64,000 nucleotides of DNA from Cellvibrio sp. KY-GH-1 (GCF_008806975.1 NZ_CP031728.1:4753501-4817500), one strand, 5' to 3'. Numbered from the stretch's first letter, positions 27,337 to 41,800 are shown. Notes: a model not told the origin generated them from the letters alone. Translations and numbers: made by a program.

Positions 27337-29061
27337 ATGTCTTCTATGCGCCGTGCTGGTGGAGTTATTTTTCTGGGGCTGCTTTTTATAGCCCAGGCTG
27401 CCCAGTCGGCAACGGTTAACGGCGTGCGCGTGTGGCGCGCTCCTGACCACACTCGCATAGTGCTGGACCTGGACGCACCCGCGCAGCACAGCCTGACCCT
27501 CGCCAATAACCCCGACCGAATTATTTTGGATGTGCCCGCGAGTCAATTAAATGCTGGCCTCACTAAATTGCCATTGGCCGATACACCGGTGTTGGCCATT
27601 CGCAGCTATGTGCAAAACAAAACTGATTTGCGCTTGGTGCTGGACTTAAAAGCGAAAATTGCCCCCAACAGTTTTTTACTCAAAGCCCACGGCGGTATGC
27701 ATGATCGCTTGGTCATTGATCTTTACGATGAGCCTGCGGCAACCTCTACCGCGGTAAGTACGACGGCTGTTAGTGAAAAGCCTGCGGCCGTCAATGAAAA
27801 GCTCGCGGCAAGTCCCGCCGTGAATAATCCTCCACCAAGCACTGCACCTGTGGCGGCAACCAAGCCGGCTCCGGCACCAACTGTCAACGATAAAACACCG
27901 GCGCCCGCGAATGTGGATTTGCAAGGAAAACGCACGATTATAATTGCGGTTGATGCGGGGCATGGCGGTGAGGACCCGGGCGCTATGGGGCCGAATCGCA
28001 TCCGCGAAAAAGAAGTGACACTCGCCATCGCCAAAGAATTGATAGCAGCGATTAATGCCCAGCCTGGCTTTAGCGGAAAGCTAACGCGCACGGGCGATTA
28101 TTTTATTCCACTGAAAAAACGCCGCGATATTGCGCGCACTATGAAAGCGGATTTATTTGTTTCAATTCACGCTGATGCATTTCACAAAGCCAGCGCGCGC
28201 GGTGCATCGGTCTTTGCCCTATCTCGCAACGGTGCCACCTCTGAGACTGCGCGCTTTTTGGCGGAGCGTGAAAACGAATCGGATTTAATTGGCGGTGTGG
28301 GTAACATCAGCCTCGATGATAAAGATCAGGTGCTCGCGGGGGTGTTGGTGGATCTATCCATGACCGCAACATTGAACTCCAGTTTACAGGTTGGACATCA
28401 TGTGCTGAGCTCCTTGGGTGGCATTGCGCACTTGCACAAGCGTCATGTGGAACAAGCGGGCTTTATGGTGTTGAAATCGCCCGATGTTCCTTCCATTTTG
28501 GTGGAGACGGGTTTTATCTCCAATCCGGATGAATCGCGCAAGCTGGCGACGCAGGCGTATCGCAAACAAATGGCGAGTTCAGTCTTTAAAGGAATTCGCC
28601 AATATTTTTACCAGCATCCACCGGCAGGAACCTATGTTGCTGCGCAATTGCAATCGGGCGGCATTAAAGATTTTGAGCGGCAGCACACGGTGGTCGCTGG
28701 CGATAGCTTGTCCGCGATTGCTGCTCGTTACGGTGTGAGTAGCCAGCAGCTGATGCGTCACAATAATATGAAAGATTCTGTAGTAAAACTCGGACAAGTT
28801 TTGAGAATCCCCGTGAACGGTACCAGTGCAGCAGTCGCACCCATTGCCGTTGCGCCGGTGGCGCCCACAACCTTGCCGGTATCTAGACCGATAATTCCGC
28901 AAACTGCCGCACTGCCGCGCCAACACAAAGTAATCGCTGGCGATACTTTGTCGGGTATTGCGACTCGCTACGGTGTATCGGTAACGCAGTTGTTGCGTCA
29001 CAATAATATGAAAAACCCAACAGTGAAAATCGGGCAAACCATTAAAATTCCCGCTTCATAA
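27337..29061 (+). CDS. amiB: N-acetylmuramoyl-L-alanine amidase with AMIN and two LysM domains
   Basis: 574 aa from the ATG at 27337; a TTG at 27325 is also in frame. Signal peptide, AMIN domain (about 25-130), a Pro/Ala-rich linker, the zinc amidase_3 domain with [13 protein letters not shown] (His about 209, Glu 212), SIHADAFH and [11 protein letters not shown], then two LysM domains at the C-terminus (each with the HxVxxGDxLSxIAxRYGVS pattern). It cleaves peptidoglycan stem peptides during daughter-cell separation and is normally controlled by an EnvC or NlpD-type activator. It heads the conserved amiB-mutL-miaA-hfq cluster. Confidence 0.96.
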   Translation: MSSMRRAGGVIFLGLLFIAQAAQSATVNGVRVWRAPDHTRIVLDLDAPAQHSLTLANNPDRIILDVPASQLNAGLTKLPLADTPVLAIRSYVQNKTDLRLVLDLKAKIAPNSFLLKAHGGMHDRLVIDLYDEPAATSTAVSTTAVSEKPAAVNEKLAASPAVNNPPPSTAPVAATKPAPAPTVNDKTPAPANVDLQGKRTIIIAVDAGHGGEDPGAMGPNRIREKEVTLAIAKELIAAINAQPGFSGKLTRTGDYFIPLKKRRDIARTMKADLFVSIHADAFHKASARGASVFALSRNGATSETARFLAERENESDLIGGVGNISLDDKDQVLAGVLVDLSMTATLNSSLQVGHHVLSSLGGIAHLHKRHVEQAGFMVLKSPDVPSILVETGFISNPDESRKLATQAYRKQMASSVFKGIRQYFYQHPPAGTYVAAQLQSGGIKDFERQHTVVAGDSLSAIAARYGVSSQQLMRHNNMKDSVVKLGQVLRIPVNGTSAAVAPIAVAPVAPTTLPVSRPIIPQTAALPRQHKVIAGDTLSGIATRYGVSVTQLLRHNNMKNPTVKIGQTIKIPAS

Positions 29062-29111
29062 TACGGCTTTACGTTTCGCTATTTTTGAAAACGATCAACG
29101 CGGTTTTTTCC

Positions 29112-30995
29112 ATGCGCAAAATTAAATTACTCAGTCCGCGCCTTGCCAACCAGATCGCCGCTGGTGAGGTGGTGGAGCGTCCTTCTTCCGTTATCAAGGA
29201 GTTGCTCGAAAACTCCCTGGATGCGGGGGCTACGCGTTTGGAGATCGACGTGGAAGAAGGTGGCATCAAATTAATGCGCGTGCGCGATAATGGTGGTGGC
29301 ATTGAAAGGGATGATCTGCCACTCGCACTGAGTCGTCACGCAACCAGCAAAATTTACGAGCTTGATGATCTTGAAGCCGTAGCTACTTTAGGTTTCCGTG
29401 GGGAGGCACTGGCGAGTATCAGCTCGGTGGCGCGCCTGGCGTTAATCAGCAGTACCACAGAAGACAGCGCCGGTTGGCAAGTGGTGGCGGAAGGTCGCGA
29501 TATGGAAACACAAGTGTCGCCCGCACCACATCCGCGCGGAACTACAGTTGAAGTACGTGATTTATTTTTTAACACCCCGGCGCGACGTAAATTTTTGCGC
29601 ACTGATAAAACCGAATACACGCATTTGGAAGATGTAGTGAAGCGTTTGGCGCTCTCGCGTTTCGATGTTGCTTTTAATTTGCGTCACAACAATCGCGCCA
29701 TTTATTCCTGGCGTGCGGGCGATTCGCAACTGGAACAAGAGCGTCGTGTGGCGCAAGTCTGCGGCCCGGCGTTTATGGAAAATGCGGTGCATATCGATAT
29801 CGAGCGCAGCGGTCTGCGTTTATGGGGGTGGGTTGCGCAGCCAACCTTTTCGCGCAGCCAGGCGGACTTACAGCACTTTTATGTCAATGGTCGCGCAATT
29901 CGCGACAAGTTAGTGAGCCATGCAGTACGCCAAGCTTATCAGGATGTGTTGTACCATGGTCGCCACCCGGCATTCGTGTTGTATCTGGAATTGGATCCGT
30001 CGACCGTTGATGTCAATGTCCATCCCACCAAACACGAAGTGCGTTTTCGTGATAATCGCAGTGTGCACGATTTTATTTATTCAAGTTTGCATCACGCTCT
30101 GGCGCGCGTGCGCCCGGAAGATACGCTGGCGCGACGCGACACCAGCGAAAGTGATGACACACCCGGCGTGAATCCATTTGCTCTTTCTTCACCAAAAGCT
30201 GTTCAAGGTATTGCAGCCGGTGAATTTAAAGGGCAGGAAACGATTGGTTTTCGCGCACCGGTTTCGTCGGGTTATCAAAGTAATTATCAATCTTCGTTTA
30301 GATCATCGTCGCCTGATGAAAATACTGTACGGGAACAAATGGCGGTATATGGCGCGTTGCATGCATCGCCATTAATAAATAATCCGTTGCCGGAAACCCA
30401 CAGTGAAGATATTCCGCCGTTGGGTTACGCGCTCGCCCAACTGAAAGGAATTTATATCCTGGCGGAAAATGCGCAAGGTTTAATTCTTGTGGATATGCAT
30501 GCAGCGCATGAGCGGATTACCTACGAACGCATGAAAGAGTCATTTGGCTGCGGAGGTATCCAAACGCAGCCACTGCTGGTGCCGGAATCGATTGCAGTTA
30601 GCGAAAAAGAAGCGGACTGTGCCGAAAATTTCAGTGATATTTTTAAAAGCCTCGGGTTTGAATTGCAACGCGCTGGGCCGGAAACCATTTTGATTCGCCA
30701 GATTCCGGTGATTCTAAATCGCGCGAAAGTTGAGCAGCTGGTGCGCGATGTGCTTTCCGATTTAATTGAGCACGGCACCAGCGAGCGCATCCAACATCAC
30801 ATCAATGAAATTCTCGGCACTATGGCCTGTCACGGTTCGGTACGGGCCAACCGCAAACTCACTATTCCGGAAATGAATGCGTTGTTGCGTGATATGGAAG
30901 CCACTGAGCGCAGCGGTCAATGTAATCACGGCCGACCAACCTGGTTACTCCAGTCGCTGGATGATCTGGATAAACTATTTATGCGTGGTCAGTAA
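29112..30995 (+). CDS. mutL: DNA mismatch repair protein MutL
   Basis: 627 aa from the ATG at 29112; the frame extends to a TTG at 29085 but the family begins with [20 protein letters not shown] as here. GHKL ATPase motifs: [33 protein letters not shown], and the YVNGRAIRD region. An acidic, low-complexity linker (about 340-420) precedes the C-terminal dimerisation domain ([21 protein letters not shown]). It has the short endonuclease-lacking C-terminus expected only where MutH is present; I did not see a DQHAx2Ex4E motif, the equivalent reading [12 protein letters not shown]. It shares one base with miaA. Confidence 0.96.
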   Translation: MRKIKLLSPRLANQIAAGEVVERPSSVIKELLENSLDAGATRLEIDVEEGGIKLMRVRDNGGGIERDDLPLALSRHATSKIYELDDLEAVATLGFRGEALASISSVARLALISSTTEDSAGWQVVAEGRDMETQVSPAPHPRGTTVEVRDLFFNTPARRKFLRTDKTEYTHLEDVVKRLALSRFDVAFNLRHNNRAIYSWRAGDSQLEQERRVAQVCGPAFMENAVHIDIERSGLRLWGWVAQPTFSRSQADLQHFYVNGRAIRDKLVSHAVRQAYQDVLYHGRHPAFVLYLELDPSTVDVNVHPTKHEVRFRDNRSVHDFIYSSLHHALARVRPEDTLARRDTSESDDTPGVNPFALSSPKAVQGIAAGEFKGQETIGFRAPVSSGYQSNYQSSFRSSSPDENTVREQMAVYGALHASPLINNPLPETHSEDIPPLGYALAQLKGIYILAENAQGLILVDMHAAHERITYERMKESFGCGGIQTQPLLVPESIAVSEKEADCAENFSDIFKSLGFELQRAGPETILIRQIPVILNRAKVEQLVRDVLSDLIEHGTSERIQHHINEILGTMACHGSVRANRKLTIPEMNALLRDMEATERSGQCNHGRPTWLLQSLDDLDKLFMRGQ

Positions 30996-31999
30996 TGAGT
31001 GCAGTTAGCGTGCAAAAATTGCCGGTGATTTTTTTAATGGGGCCAACGGCTTCCGGAAAAACAGATCTTGCTGTTGCCTTACGCCATCAGTTACCCGTGG
31101 AGTTGATTAGTGTGGACTCCGCCCTGGTTTATCGCGGGATGGATATAGGCACCGCAAAACCGACAGCCGAAGAGTTGGCCGCTGCGCCGCATCGCCTGAT
31201 TGATATTCGCGATCCCTCGGAACCTTACTCAGTAGCAGATTTTCTCGCCGATGCGGAGCGCGAAATTGCCGATATTCATCGCGCCGGAAAAATTCCGTTG
31301 TTGGTTGGTGGAACCATGCTTTATTTTCGTGCGCTTTTGGATGGTTTGGCTGAAATGCCTGCGGCAGATGCAGACGTGCGTGCGCAGATCGAGCGCGAGG
31401 CAGACGAGTTTGGCTGGTCCTACATTCATCAGCAGCTCACAGCGGTGGATCCGCAGACAGCCGCAGAGATTCATCCCAATCATTCGCAGCGGTTAAGTCG
31501 TGCGTTGGAAGTTTATCGGGTGAGTGGCAAAACCATGTCGCAACTGCGAGAGTTGCAACATTCACAGGCAAGTACGGGGTCAATCGCCGAGCGTTATGAT
31601 CTCTACCAGTTGGCAATCGCTCCGCGTGATCGTTCTATCCTGCACAAACGTATTGAACAACGCTTTCAAATCATGCTCAAAAAAGGCTTGATTGAAGAAG
31701 TGCGCGCGCTTTATGAGCGCGGCGATTTGCACAAAGACCTGCCTGCAATTCGCGCGGTCGGGTATCGTCAAGTGTGGGATTACTTTGATGGGCTATGGGA
31801 TTACAACGAGATGACGGAGCGTGGAATTATCGCCACGCGTCAGTTGGCCAAAAGACAATTCACCTGGTTGCGCGGTTGGTCGACAAGTGCAAATACTGAT
31901 CTACACTGGTTATTCACGGAGACTGAGCAGGGAATTTCACTCACAAAGGAAGAAATTGTGCGTTGCGCCTTGAATTTTATAGGCACGAGAGCCATATAA
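30995..31999 (+). CDS. miaA: tRNA dimethylallyltransferase MiaA
   Basis: 334 aa. Walker [12 protein letters not shown], the catalytic-Asp segment [53 protein letters not shown] and [11 protein letters not shown] are all present. It transfers a dimethylallyl group to A37 of tRNAs that read UNN codons. It starts inside the mutL stop codon (TAATG) and precedes hfq, the standard order. Confidence 0.97.
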   Translation: MSAVSVQKLPVIFLMGPTASGKTDLAVALRHQLPVELISVDSALVYRGMDIGTAKPTAEELAAAPHRLIDIRDPSEPYSVADFLADAEREIADIHRAGKIPLLVGGTMLYFRALLDGLAEMPAADADVRAQIEREADEFGWSYIHQQLTAVDPQTAAEIHPNHSQRLSRALEVYRVSGKTMSQLRELQHSQASTGSIAERYDLYQLAIAPRDRSILHKRIEQRFQIMLKKGLIEEVRALYERGDLHKDLPAIRAVGYRQVWDYFDGLWDYNEMTERGIIATRQLAKRQFTWLRGWSTSANTDLHWLFTETEQGISLTKEEIVRCALNFIGTRAI

Positions 32000-32124
32000 T
32001 ACCCACGTGAGAACCCTAGTCAGATTTTCATGCATTCTTCCACCCCCTCCTTACTGGGTGTATTAGGTGTTTCGGGTGGGTAATTTTTGCTTTCTTATTA
32101 TTTATTGTCCCGAGGAGAATAAAC

Positions 32125-32391
32125 ATGTCAAAAGGGCATAGTTTACAAGACCCTTACCTGAACGTTCTGCGTAAAGAACGCGTACCTGTGTCCATTTACC
32201 TGGTAAATGGCATCAAGTTACAGGGCCAGGTTGAATCATTTGATCAGTTCGTAGTGCTGCTGAAAAATACTGTAAGCCAAATGGTTTACAAGCACGCAAT
32301 CTCTACCGTAGTCCCATCCCGTGCGGTACGTGTGCCACTGCTCAATGAAGCTGGTGGTATCGAAGGCGAAGAAGACGAGCAAGCTGAGTAA
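32125..32391 (+). CDS. hfq: RNA chaperone Hfq
   Basis: 88 aa. Sm1 motif ([30 protein letters not shown]) and Sm2 motif ([12 protein letters not shown]) are canonical. A short acidic C-terminus (EGEEDEQAE) is of the length usual in Pseudomonas-like bacteria. GAGGAG eight bases upstream gives a strong start. It forms a hexamer that pairs small RNAs with mRNAs. Confidence 0.98.
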   Translation: MSKGHSLQDPYLNVLRKERVPVSIYLVNGIKLQGQVESFDQFVVLLKNTVSQMVYKHAISTVVPSRAVRVPLLNEAGGIEGEEDEQAE

Positions 32392-32420
32392 TCTATCAAT
32401 CCAATTGAATAGGTCGCTAA

Positions 32421-33749
32421 TTGTTTTTTGATCGCCCAGAATCAGGTGAGCTGGCTGTGCTGGTTCACCTGAACTTGTCTCATGGCCAAGATGCCGAAGA
32501 CCCTCGCGAATTTGAAGAGTTGGTTTTGTCAGCAGGAGGTGATCCTGTTGCTTTTCTGACCGGCTCTCGTATTGTCCCCACTGCAAAATTTCTAATCAGT
32601 ACTGGCAAGCTCGAGGAGCTGCGGCAGTTGGTTGTCGAGCACAAAGCCGAGCTGGCAATTTTTAATCACACGTTGACTCCGAGTCAGGAGCGTAATCTAG
32701 AGCGCGAATTGCAGTGTCGCGTATTGGATCGTACGGGGCTGATTCTGGATATTTTTGCCCAGCGCGCCCGCACCTTTGAGGGTAAATTACAGGTTGAGCT
32801 GGCGCAGTTGCGCCACACAGCTACGCGCTTGATTCGCGGCTGGACCCACCTTGAGCGACAAAAGGGCGGTATAGGTTTGCGTGGCCCGGGTGAAACCCAG
32901 CTTGAGACTGACCGCCGTTTGTTGCGCAATCGTATTACTATGATTGAACAGCGCTTGGAGAAAGTGCGTTCCCAGCGTGAGCAGGGGCGCCGCTCGCGGC
33001 AGCGCGCTGCAATTCCCACAGTGTCTTTGGTGGGTTATACCAACGCTGGAAAATCCACATTGTTTAATCGTGTTACCGGTGCGGATGTTTATGCTGAGAA
33101 TCAGTTGTTTGCGACTTTGGATCCAACCATGCGCCGTATTGAGCTTGCCGACATAGGTGCGGTCGTTATGGCTGATACAGTGGGGTTTATCAGTCATCTT
33201 CCGCACAAATTGGTAGAAGCGTTTCGTGCGACGTTAGAGGAGGCCAGTAACTCAACTTTACTTCTGCATGTGATAGATTCAGCGGCAGAAGAGCGGGTTC
33301 GCAATATTGAGCAGGTCGAGCTGGTGCTGGAGGAAATTGATGCTGCTGAATTGCCGCAATTGCGTGTTTACAATAAAGTCGATTTGCTAACAGATACTGA
33401 GCCTCATATTGATCGCGATGATGCGGGAAAGCCTGTTGCCGTTTGGTTATCTGCACAAACTGGTGCTGGTTGTGAGTTGTTACAAGAGGCTATATCCGAG
33501 CTTTTGGGTAAAGAAGTAGTTAATGGTCGTTTGGTATTAACTCACAAACAGGGGCGCTTACGCGCTATGCTTTATTCCCAGCAGGCAGTGGTCGCGGAAG
33601 ATTATCGTGACGATGGCGCCAGTCTTTTACAGATACGTGTACCCAAAAGCGATTTGTTGCGAATCCTCAGTGTTGAATCAATGGCATTTGAGGAATTGGT
33701 TTGGGCGGATGCGGTTCCCGCTGAACAGGATTTATCGGGGGAGTTGTAA
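32421..33749 (+). CDS. hflX: ribosome-associated GTPase HflX
   Basis: 442 aa from a TTG start at 32421; AGG lies about seven bases upstream and no in-frame ATG exists near the family N-terminus (FFDRPESGELAVLVHLNL). The N-terminal HflX domain holds SGKLEELRQLV and LDRTGLILDIFAQRARTFEGKLQVELAQL. The GTPase domain has GYTNAGKSTLFN, DTVGFI and YNKVD. It acts on stalled or stress-damaged ribosomes. It sits between hfq and hflK as in E. coli. Confidence 0.96.
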   Translation: MFFDRPESGELAVLVHLNLSHGQDAEDPREFEELVLSAGGDPVAFLTGSRIVPTAKFLISTGKLEELRQLVVEHKAELAIFNHTLTPSQERNLERELQCRVLDRTGLILDIFAQRARTFEGKLQVELAQLRHTATRLIRGWTHLERQKGGIGLRGPGETQLETDRRLLRNRITMIEQRLEKVRSQREQGRRSRQRAAIPTVSLVGYTNAGKSTLFNRVTGADVYAENQLFATLDPTMRRIELADIGAVVMADTVGFISHLPHKLVEAFRATLEEASNSTLLLHVIDSAAEERVRNIEQVELVLEEIDAAELPQLRVYNKVDLLTDTEPHIDRDDAGKPVAVWLSAQTGAGCELLQEAISELLGKEVVNGRLVLTHKQGRLRAMLYSQQAVVAEDYRDDGASLLQIRVPKSDLLRILSVESMAFEELVWADAVPAEQDLSGEL

Positions 33750-33800
33750 TGCGGTGTAACAACCCCCAGAACCCTATTATTTTTGATCTGGAGAAAAACT

Positions 33801-34931
33801 ATGGCCTGGAATGAACCGGGAAAAGACAAAGACCCATGGGGTGGCCGCGGCGGTGGTAACAATAACGACGGCCCACCGGATTTGGACGAGGCATTCAAAA
33901 AGTTGCAAGACAAGCTGAATGGTATTTTTGGTGGCGGCTCAGGCGGTGGTAAATCTTCTGGCGGCACCAATTTAACTCCATTTATCGCGATAGCGAGTTT
34001 TATTGTGTTGGTGGTTTATTTAGGTACCGGTTTTTACCAGGTGGATGCGAAAGAGCGTGCGGTAGTGTTGAAGTTCGGTGCTTTCTCTGAGATTAAAACG
34101 GAAGGTCTCAATTGGAATGCGCCGTTAATTACAGATGTCTACATAGTAAACGTGACTGGAGAGCGTCAATATCCTTCGCGCGGTCTTATGTTGACCGAAG
34201 ATGAAAGCATTGTTGAGTTGCCAATTACGGTGCAATACAACGTTTCCGATGTGAAATCCTATGTGCTTAACGTACGTGACCCTGAAGTTAGTTTACGTCA
34301 TGCAACCGATTCGGCGGTGCGTCACGTGGTAGGTTCTACTGAGTTGAATCAGGTTTTATCAGAAGGGCGCCAAGCAATTGCTGCCGAAGTGAAACAGCGC
34401 TTACAGGCGTATATGGATTCGTATGGTGCTGGGATTCAGGTTATTAACGTGAATATCCAGGAAGCTCGCCCCCCAGAAGAGGTTCGCTCGGCATTTGACG
34501 ATGTTATTAAAGCGAAAGAAGACGAAGCTCGGCTGAAGAATCAGGCACAGGCGTACGCTAACGGGATAATTCCTGAAGCGCGTGGTCGTGCGCAACGCAT
34601 GCTGGAAGAAGCTGAGGCATACAAAGCAGAAGTTGTGGCTCGGGCAGAGGGTGAATCTGATCGTTTCGAAAGCTTGCTGACGGAATACAAGCGTGCCCCT
34701 GAAGTTACTCGCCAGCGACTGTATATCGAGACTATGGAAGGAGTTATGTCCAAGTCGTCCAAGGTTATGGTGGACGTGGCCGGTGGAAACAATATGTTGT
34801 ATTTGCCTTTGGATCGTATGGGTAATCGTTCAAGTGTCGTGGAGCCGCAGGCTCAAACAGACAGCTTCAACTCGCGCATGACACCGAGTGTTGAAGCTAC
34901 CAAACCGCTTGTACGTAGGGAGTTGCGCTAA
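33801..34931 (+). CDS. hflK: FtsH-modulating membrane protein HflK
   Basis: 376 aa from the ATG at 33801 with GGAG eight bases upstream. A Gly/Asn-rich cytoplasmic N-terminus (WGGRGGGNNNDG), one membrane helix (about 66-82, FIAIASFIVLVVYLGTGFY), then the SPFH/band-7 domain (VDAKERAVVLKFGAF) and a helical region ending with ARAEGESDRFESLLTEY. It forms the periplasmic cage HflKC around FtsH. Its stop overlaps the hflC start by one base. Confidence 0.97.
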   Translation: MAWNEPGKDKDPWGGRGGGNNNDGPPDLDEAFKKLQDKLNGIFGGGSGGGKSSGGTNLTPFIAIASFIVLVVYLGTGFYQVDAKERAVVLKFGAFSEIKTEGLNWNAPLITDVYIVNVTGERQYPSRGLMLTEDESIVELPITVQYNVSDVKSYVLNVRDPEVSLRHATDSAVRHVVGSTELNQVLSEGRQAIAAEVKQRLQAYMDSYGAGIQVINVNIQEARPPEEVRSAFDDVIKAKEDEARLKNQAQAYANGIIPEARGRAQRMLEEAEAYKAEVVARAEGESDRFESLLTEYKRAPEVTRQRLYIETMEGVMSKSSKVMVDVAGGNNMLYLPLDRMGNRSSVVEPQAQTDSFNSRMTPSVEATKPLVRRELR

Positions 34932-35806
34932 TGTCTAATAAAGGTTTTTTTGCTCTTATCCTGTTAGTTATTGGATTGTTGGTAGTCTCCAGCAGTGTTT
35001 ATGTGGTTACCGAGCGCGAACGTGCAGTAGTGTTGCAGTTTGGTCGTTTGGTGAAGGCTGATGTTCCGCCAGGGTTGCATTTTAAGCTGCCATTTGCGGA
35101 GAAGGTGCGCAAATTTGATGCTCGATTACTTACAGCAGACATGACCCCGGAGAGTTTCTTTACGGTAGAGAATAAACGTTTGGTGGTGGACTCTTACATC
35201 AAGTGGCAAGTGAAAGATGTGGAAACTTACTACAAGGCGACTGGTGGTGATGAAATGCTGGCAGAAGATCGGCTGGCTCAGCGTGTTGCAGATGGTCTGC
35301 GCAACCAATTTGGTCGCCGTACCCTGCATGATGTGGTCTCCGGCAAGCGCGATGAACTGATGAGCGAAATCACAGCAAGCATTAACGTAGATGCTATTAA
35401 GTTGCTGGGTATTGAAGTCAAGGATATCCGCGTAAAGCGCATTGATTTCCCGCCAGAAGCTAGTCAGTCTGTGTTTGCCCGTATGGCCGCGGATCGCGAA
35501 AAAGAAGCGCGCGAGTATCGCTCTCAAGGTAAAGAGCAGGCGGAAGTAATTGGTGCGGATGCTGACAAGCAACGTGCCGTGCTCGAGGCTAATGCCTATC
35601 GCGATGCCGAACGTATTCGCGGTGAGGGTGATGCGAAGGCAGCGGCCATTTTTGCAGAGGCTTACAGCAAAGATCCTGAGTTCTACAGTTTTGTGCGCAG
35701 TCTCAACGCCTATCGCCAAAGTTTTAGCGGCAAAGAGGATTTGATGGTTGTTGATCCTAAGAGCGACTTCTTCCGCTACTTAAAAGACCCGCACGGCAAA
35801 AACTGA
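34931..35806 (+). CDS. hflC: FtsH-modulating membrane protein HflC
   Basis: 291 aa. One N-terminal membrane helix (LILLVIGLLVVSSSVYVV), the SPFH domain (TERERAVVLQFGRLV) and the HflC helix KRIDFPPEASQSVFARMAADREKEAREYRSQG. Partner of HflK in the complex that regulates FtsH proteolysis. A terminator follows within 10 bp, ending the amiB-hflC cluster. Confidence 0.97.
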   Translation: MSNKGFFALILLVIGLLVVSSSVYVVTERERAVVLQFGRLVKADVPPGLHFKLPFAEKVRKFDARLLTADMTPESFFTVENKRLVVDSYIKWQVKDVETYYKATGGDEMLAEDRLAQRVADGLRNQFGRRTLHDVVSGKRDELMSEITASINVDAIKLLGIEVKDIRVKRIDFPPEASQSVFARMAADREKEAREYRSQGKEQAEVIGADADKQRAVLEANAYRDAERIRGEGDAKAAAIFAEAYSKDPEFYSFVRSLNAYRQSFSGKEDLMVVDPKSDFFRYLKDPHGKN

Positions 35807-35812
35807 TTAATA

Positions 35813-35842
35813 CAAGGTCCGCAACTGCGGGCCTTGTTGTTT
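35813..35842 (+). terminator. rho-independent terminator after hflC
   Basis: Stem CAAGGTCCGC / GCGGGCCTTG with a 4-base loop (one T-G pair), followed by TTGTTTT, starting 7 bp after the hflC stop. Confidence 0.78.
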
Positions 35843-35917
35843 TGGTCGGGCAACTTTTGCCAGCCAAGTTCAGATTTGGCCTACAAATCTGGTAACAAAC
35901 AGTGTTAAAATGCCGCA

Positions 35918-35942
35918 ACCGAGCCGCTCGCTCGGTTTTTTT
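35918..35942 (+). terminator. hairpin with U-tract in the hisZ leader
   Basis: Seven-base stem ACCGAGC / GCTCGGT with a 5-base loop followed by seven Ts, about 40 bp before the hisZ ATG and 75 bp after the hflC terminator. A TAAAAT -10-like box lies just before it (35906-35911). It is either a second terminator for hflC or part of a hisZ leader. Confidence 0.55.
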
Positions 35943-35982
35943 ATGCGCGTACGCCGGATTTTTGCTGAATATTGAGTCGCTT

Positions 35983-38497
<2,515 letters not shown>

Positions 38498-38517
38498 AAG
38501 TCATTGTTATGTCGCAT

Positions 38518-38548
38518 AAAATGCCCGTCAGAAATGATGGGCATTTTT
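38518..38548 (+). terminator. rho-independent terminator after purA
   Basis: Stem AAATGCCC-TCA / TGA-GGGCATTTTT around a GAAA loop, 20 bp after the purA stop. Confidence 0.85.
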
Positions 38549-38594
38549 ATTTGTGAAACATAAAATCACCAGTGATTGATGCATTGGGTTTAAA

Positions 38595-38610
38595 TTGATA
38601 GCGCTGTCAA
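38595..38610. promoter_or_regulatory. LacI-family-type operator upstream of the TonB receptor
   Basis: TTGATAGCGCTGTCAA is a 16-bp palindrome with one mismatched pair and a central AGCGCT, the form bound by LacI-type carbohydrate regulators. It lies about 240 bp before the receptor start and 50 bp before a candidate -35 element. The regulator is not encoded in the window. Confidence 0.5.
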
Positions 38611-38659
38611 TTTACATTTTGGTTGCCTATATTTTGTTCGTTTTTGACTTATAGTCATA

Positions 38660-38689
38660 TTGACAAAAAACAAGTTTGGCGCGTAGGAT
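38660..38689 (+). promoter_or_regulatory. candidate promoter of the TonB receptor gene
   Basis: TTGACA (38660-38665) and TAGGAT (38684-38689) with an 18-bp spacer. A second candidate, TTGACA (38781) with CCTAAT (38805), lies nearer the gene. Neither was tested. Confidence 0.4.
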
Positions 38690-38836
38690 ACGAAAGCCTT
38701 GCCAAAAACAATTACTAGTGTGCAAGGTTTGCGTGATCCTGTTAATCCTTGATCTATACTCGATGAGACTTTGGGTCTAATTGACACAAAGGCGTTAAAA
38801 ATTTCCTAATCATAAATTTAACAAAGGGGTTGGCTT

Positions 38837-41800
38837 ATGGTTTTCCATAAAAACGATAAAACCGCACTACAGCAGGGTGTAAAGTTCAAAAGATCGATGT
38901 TGGCGATGTGCATAATGGCGATGAGTGTGCCGGTTCTTGCGCAAACTGCTGAGCAAGATGAGAAAAAAGACGCAAGCGTTGAGGAAGTAGTTGTTACCGG
39001 CATGCGTTCAGACTTGCAGAACGCGCAGGAAATCAAACGTAACTCCGACACCTTCGTTGACGCTATTTCTGCTGACGACATTGGTTCGCTTCCCGATCGT
39101 AGCGTACTTGAAGCAATGTCTCGTGTTCCTGGTGTATCTATCGAGCGCTTCGCGGCAGCGAATGACCCCGACCATAAAGGTGTAGAGGGTTCGGGTGCGG
39201 TGATTCGTGGTATGTCACAAACTCGTTCAGAATTTAACGGCCGTGACTCTTTTACAGCTAACTCCGGTCGCGGTCTGAGTTTCCAAGACGTTCCACCAGA
39301 GTTGATGGCAGGAGTTGATGTTTACAAGAATCAGACTGCTGACATGATCGAAGGGGGTATTTCAGGTACTGTAAGTCTGCGTACTCGCAAGCCTTTTGAC
39401 CAGGACGGTCGCGTATTCTCCTTTTCTGCGGATGGCACTTATGCCGACATGACAGAAGAGTTGACTCCTACTGTTTCGTTTTTGTTCAGTGATCGTTGGG
39501 ATACTTCCGCAGGCGAATTTGGTTTCCTGATTAACGCTTCTGATTCCAACCTTGAGGCTAGCTCTCATGGTGCTCAGGTTGACCGTTATGAATTCCGTCG
39601 TCTTACCGGCAATGGCATTTTCCCTGGATTTGGTTATGTGACTAACCCATATACCTATGACGGTTCTCTGGTAACTGGTGGTCCTAACAGTGGTACTCCT
39701 CCACTGAATCCTGACACTGATATTGGAACCCAAGGTGTATTGATCCCCAACGGTATGAACATGTTCATGAAGACTGATACCCGTGATCGTACCGGTATCG
39801 CTTTAGCTACCCAGTGGGAAAGCAGTGATGAAACTCTGTTGGCCAGCTTCCAGTTTATGCGTTCAGATGCAACTCTGGCGTGGACTGAGAATGCAATTAA
39901 GAGCCAAATGGATTTCAACACCGGCACCACTTACGGTGCTCCAGGTGAGCAGTATGAGTTTGATGAGAATGGTGTATTCCTGAGTGGCTCATTGGCGCAC
40001 ATGCAAGACGGCTGGCGTGGTAATGGCCAGCAAGTGCCGCATAACGCCAGTTGGAGCAGCCCGGCTGTACCAGTATTTGGTCACAGATTCCAAACAGACA
40101 ACCGTTACAAAGAGCAAAGTACCCTTATTGATGACTTTGGCTTTAACTTGAAGTGGACACCTAGCGATAAGTTAGAAGTGTCACTTGATTTGCAACACAT
40201 TAAAGCAGAAACAGAAGATGACGACGTCACCTTAATGTTTATGACTTGGGCGATCATGGATGTGGATCTAAGAGGAAAGCCTGCCGTAACCGTGTTAAAC
40301 CCTTGGTCATATGCACCAACAAGCAACCCTACCTATGACAAGGGTGATGAGTATTTCAGTTCTGAAAGCTCCTATCTGTACAACGCGGCAATGGATCACT
40401 TTGAGCGCAGCGAAGGTAATTCTGATGCTATCCGTATCGATGCTGATTATGCGCTGGATGGTTTCTTTACCAAAATTAAAGCGGGTGTCCGCACCGCTGA
40501 GCGTGAGCAAACAGTGCGCAACTCTGCGTATAACTGGGATCGTTTGGGTCCGTTGTGGGATAACAATGGTAGTTGGCTTGATACAACAGAGCTCGATGCC
40601 TCATTTACCGGCGATGCTTACCAAACGATTGATTGGAGCGACTTCTACCGTGGCGGTATTGTAGATATTCAAGGTGCTGGTAATAAAGTTATTCATCCGA
40701 GTGATGAGTTGACTCAGCAGTACAGAAACTGGGGTAAATACTTCGCGGGTATGTATGACGCAAATAACTCTGATAACTGTAACTCCGAGTGGCGCCCAGC
40801 AGATGAGCGTACCGAATGGAATGGTACCGCGTGTGTCAAGAGAGATGATCTGAATGGTTTCTTCCTGGATGGTGAAATCAATACCACCACTGAAACCAAT
40901 ACCGCTGCTTACGTGCGTTTCGATTTCGAAACCGAGCTGGCCGGTTTGCCTACCACAGGTAACATTGGTGTTCGCTATGTGCGTGTAACTAACGAGACCG
41001 AGGGATTTACTACCTATCCTCTGATTACCAAAAGCAATGATTTACCTCCAAATTGGGACCCTAAAAACGTCAATCCCGCAGCTTATAATTTGTATGATGT
41101 GGATGGGAAGTACGAATACTTAGGCAACGCCAACAATTTCTTGACTAGTGAAGTTTATGAATTTGCAAACGGGATTTACACGCCAAATGAGGCTAAACGC
41201 ACCGTTGATGATGTGTTGCCAAGCTTCAACATGAAAGTCAACCTGACGGACGATCAAATCCTTCGCGTGGGCATATCCAAAGCGCTTGCTTATCCGGATA
41301 TTGGCGATCTGAGAAACTACGTAAATATTGGTACTGCCGATGGTTCAACCTTCACCTATGAGCAGCCGTTCTGGGGGCCAAGTAATCCTCACCCAGAAAC
41401 GCCGGTAATAAATGGTGTTCGCCATGCTTCAGGGCTTCCTGCAACCGTGAAAAACGGTGATGTTTGTATGAGTGGTACAGCGGAAGTTGACTGTGGCATT
41501 TATGATGATCCTAAAATACCTGATGGCCCGTTGTTAAAAGACGTGAAATTACCTGTAACTGGCGAGGTCGTTAAAATGCCGGTGTACCTCGCAAGAGATG
41601 GCGAGGAAATGAACGAGCAGAGCATTGTAGATGGGGACAAAGTGACCTTCATGGGCTGGCAGGGTAACTCTGGCAACCCAATGTTGATGCCAATGGAGTC
41701 AATTCAGTACGATGCGTCTTGGGAGTGGTACTTCGCTCAAGGTGGTTCTATGACTGTGTCCTTGTTCTACAAAGACCTGAAGAACTTCTTCATTAATGGC

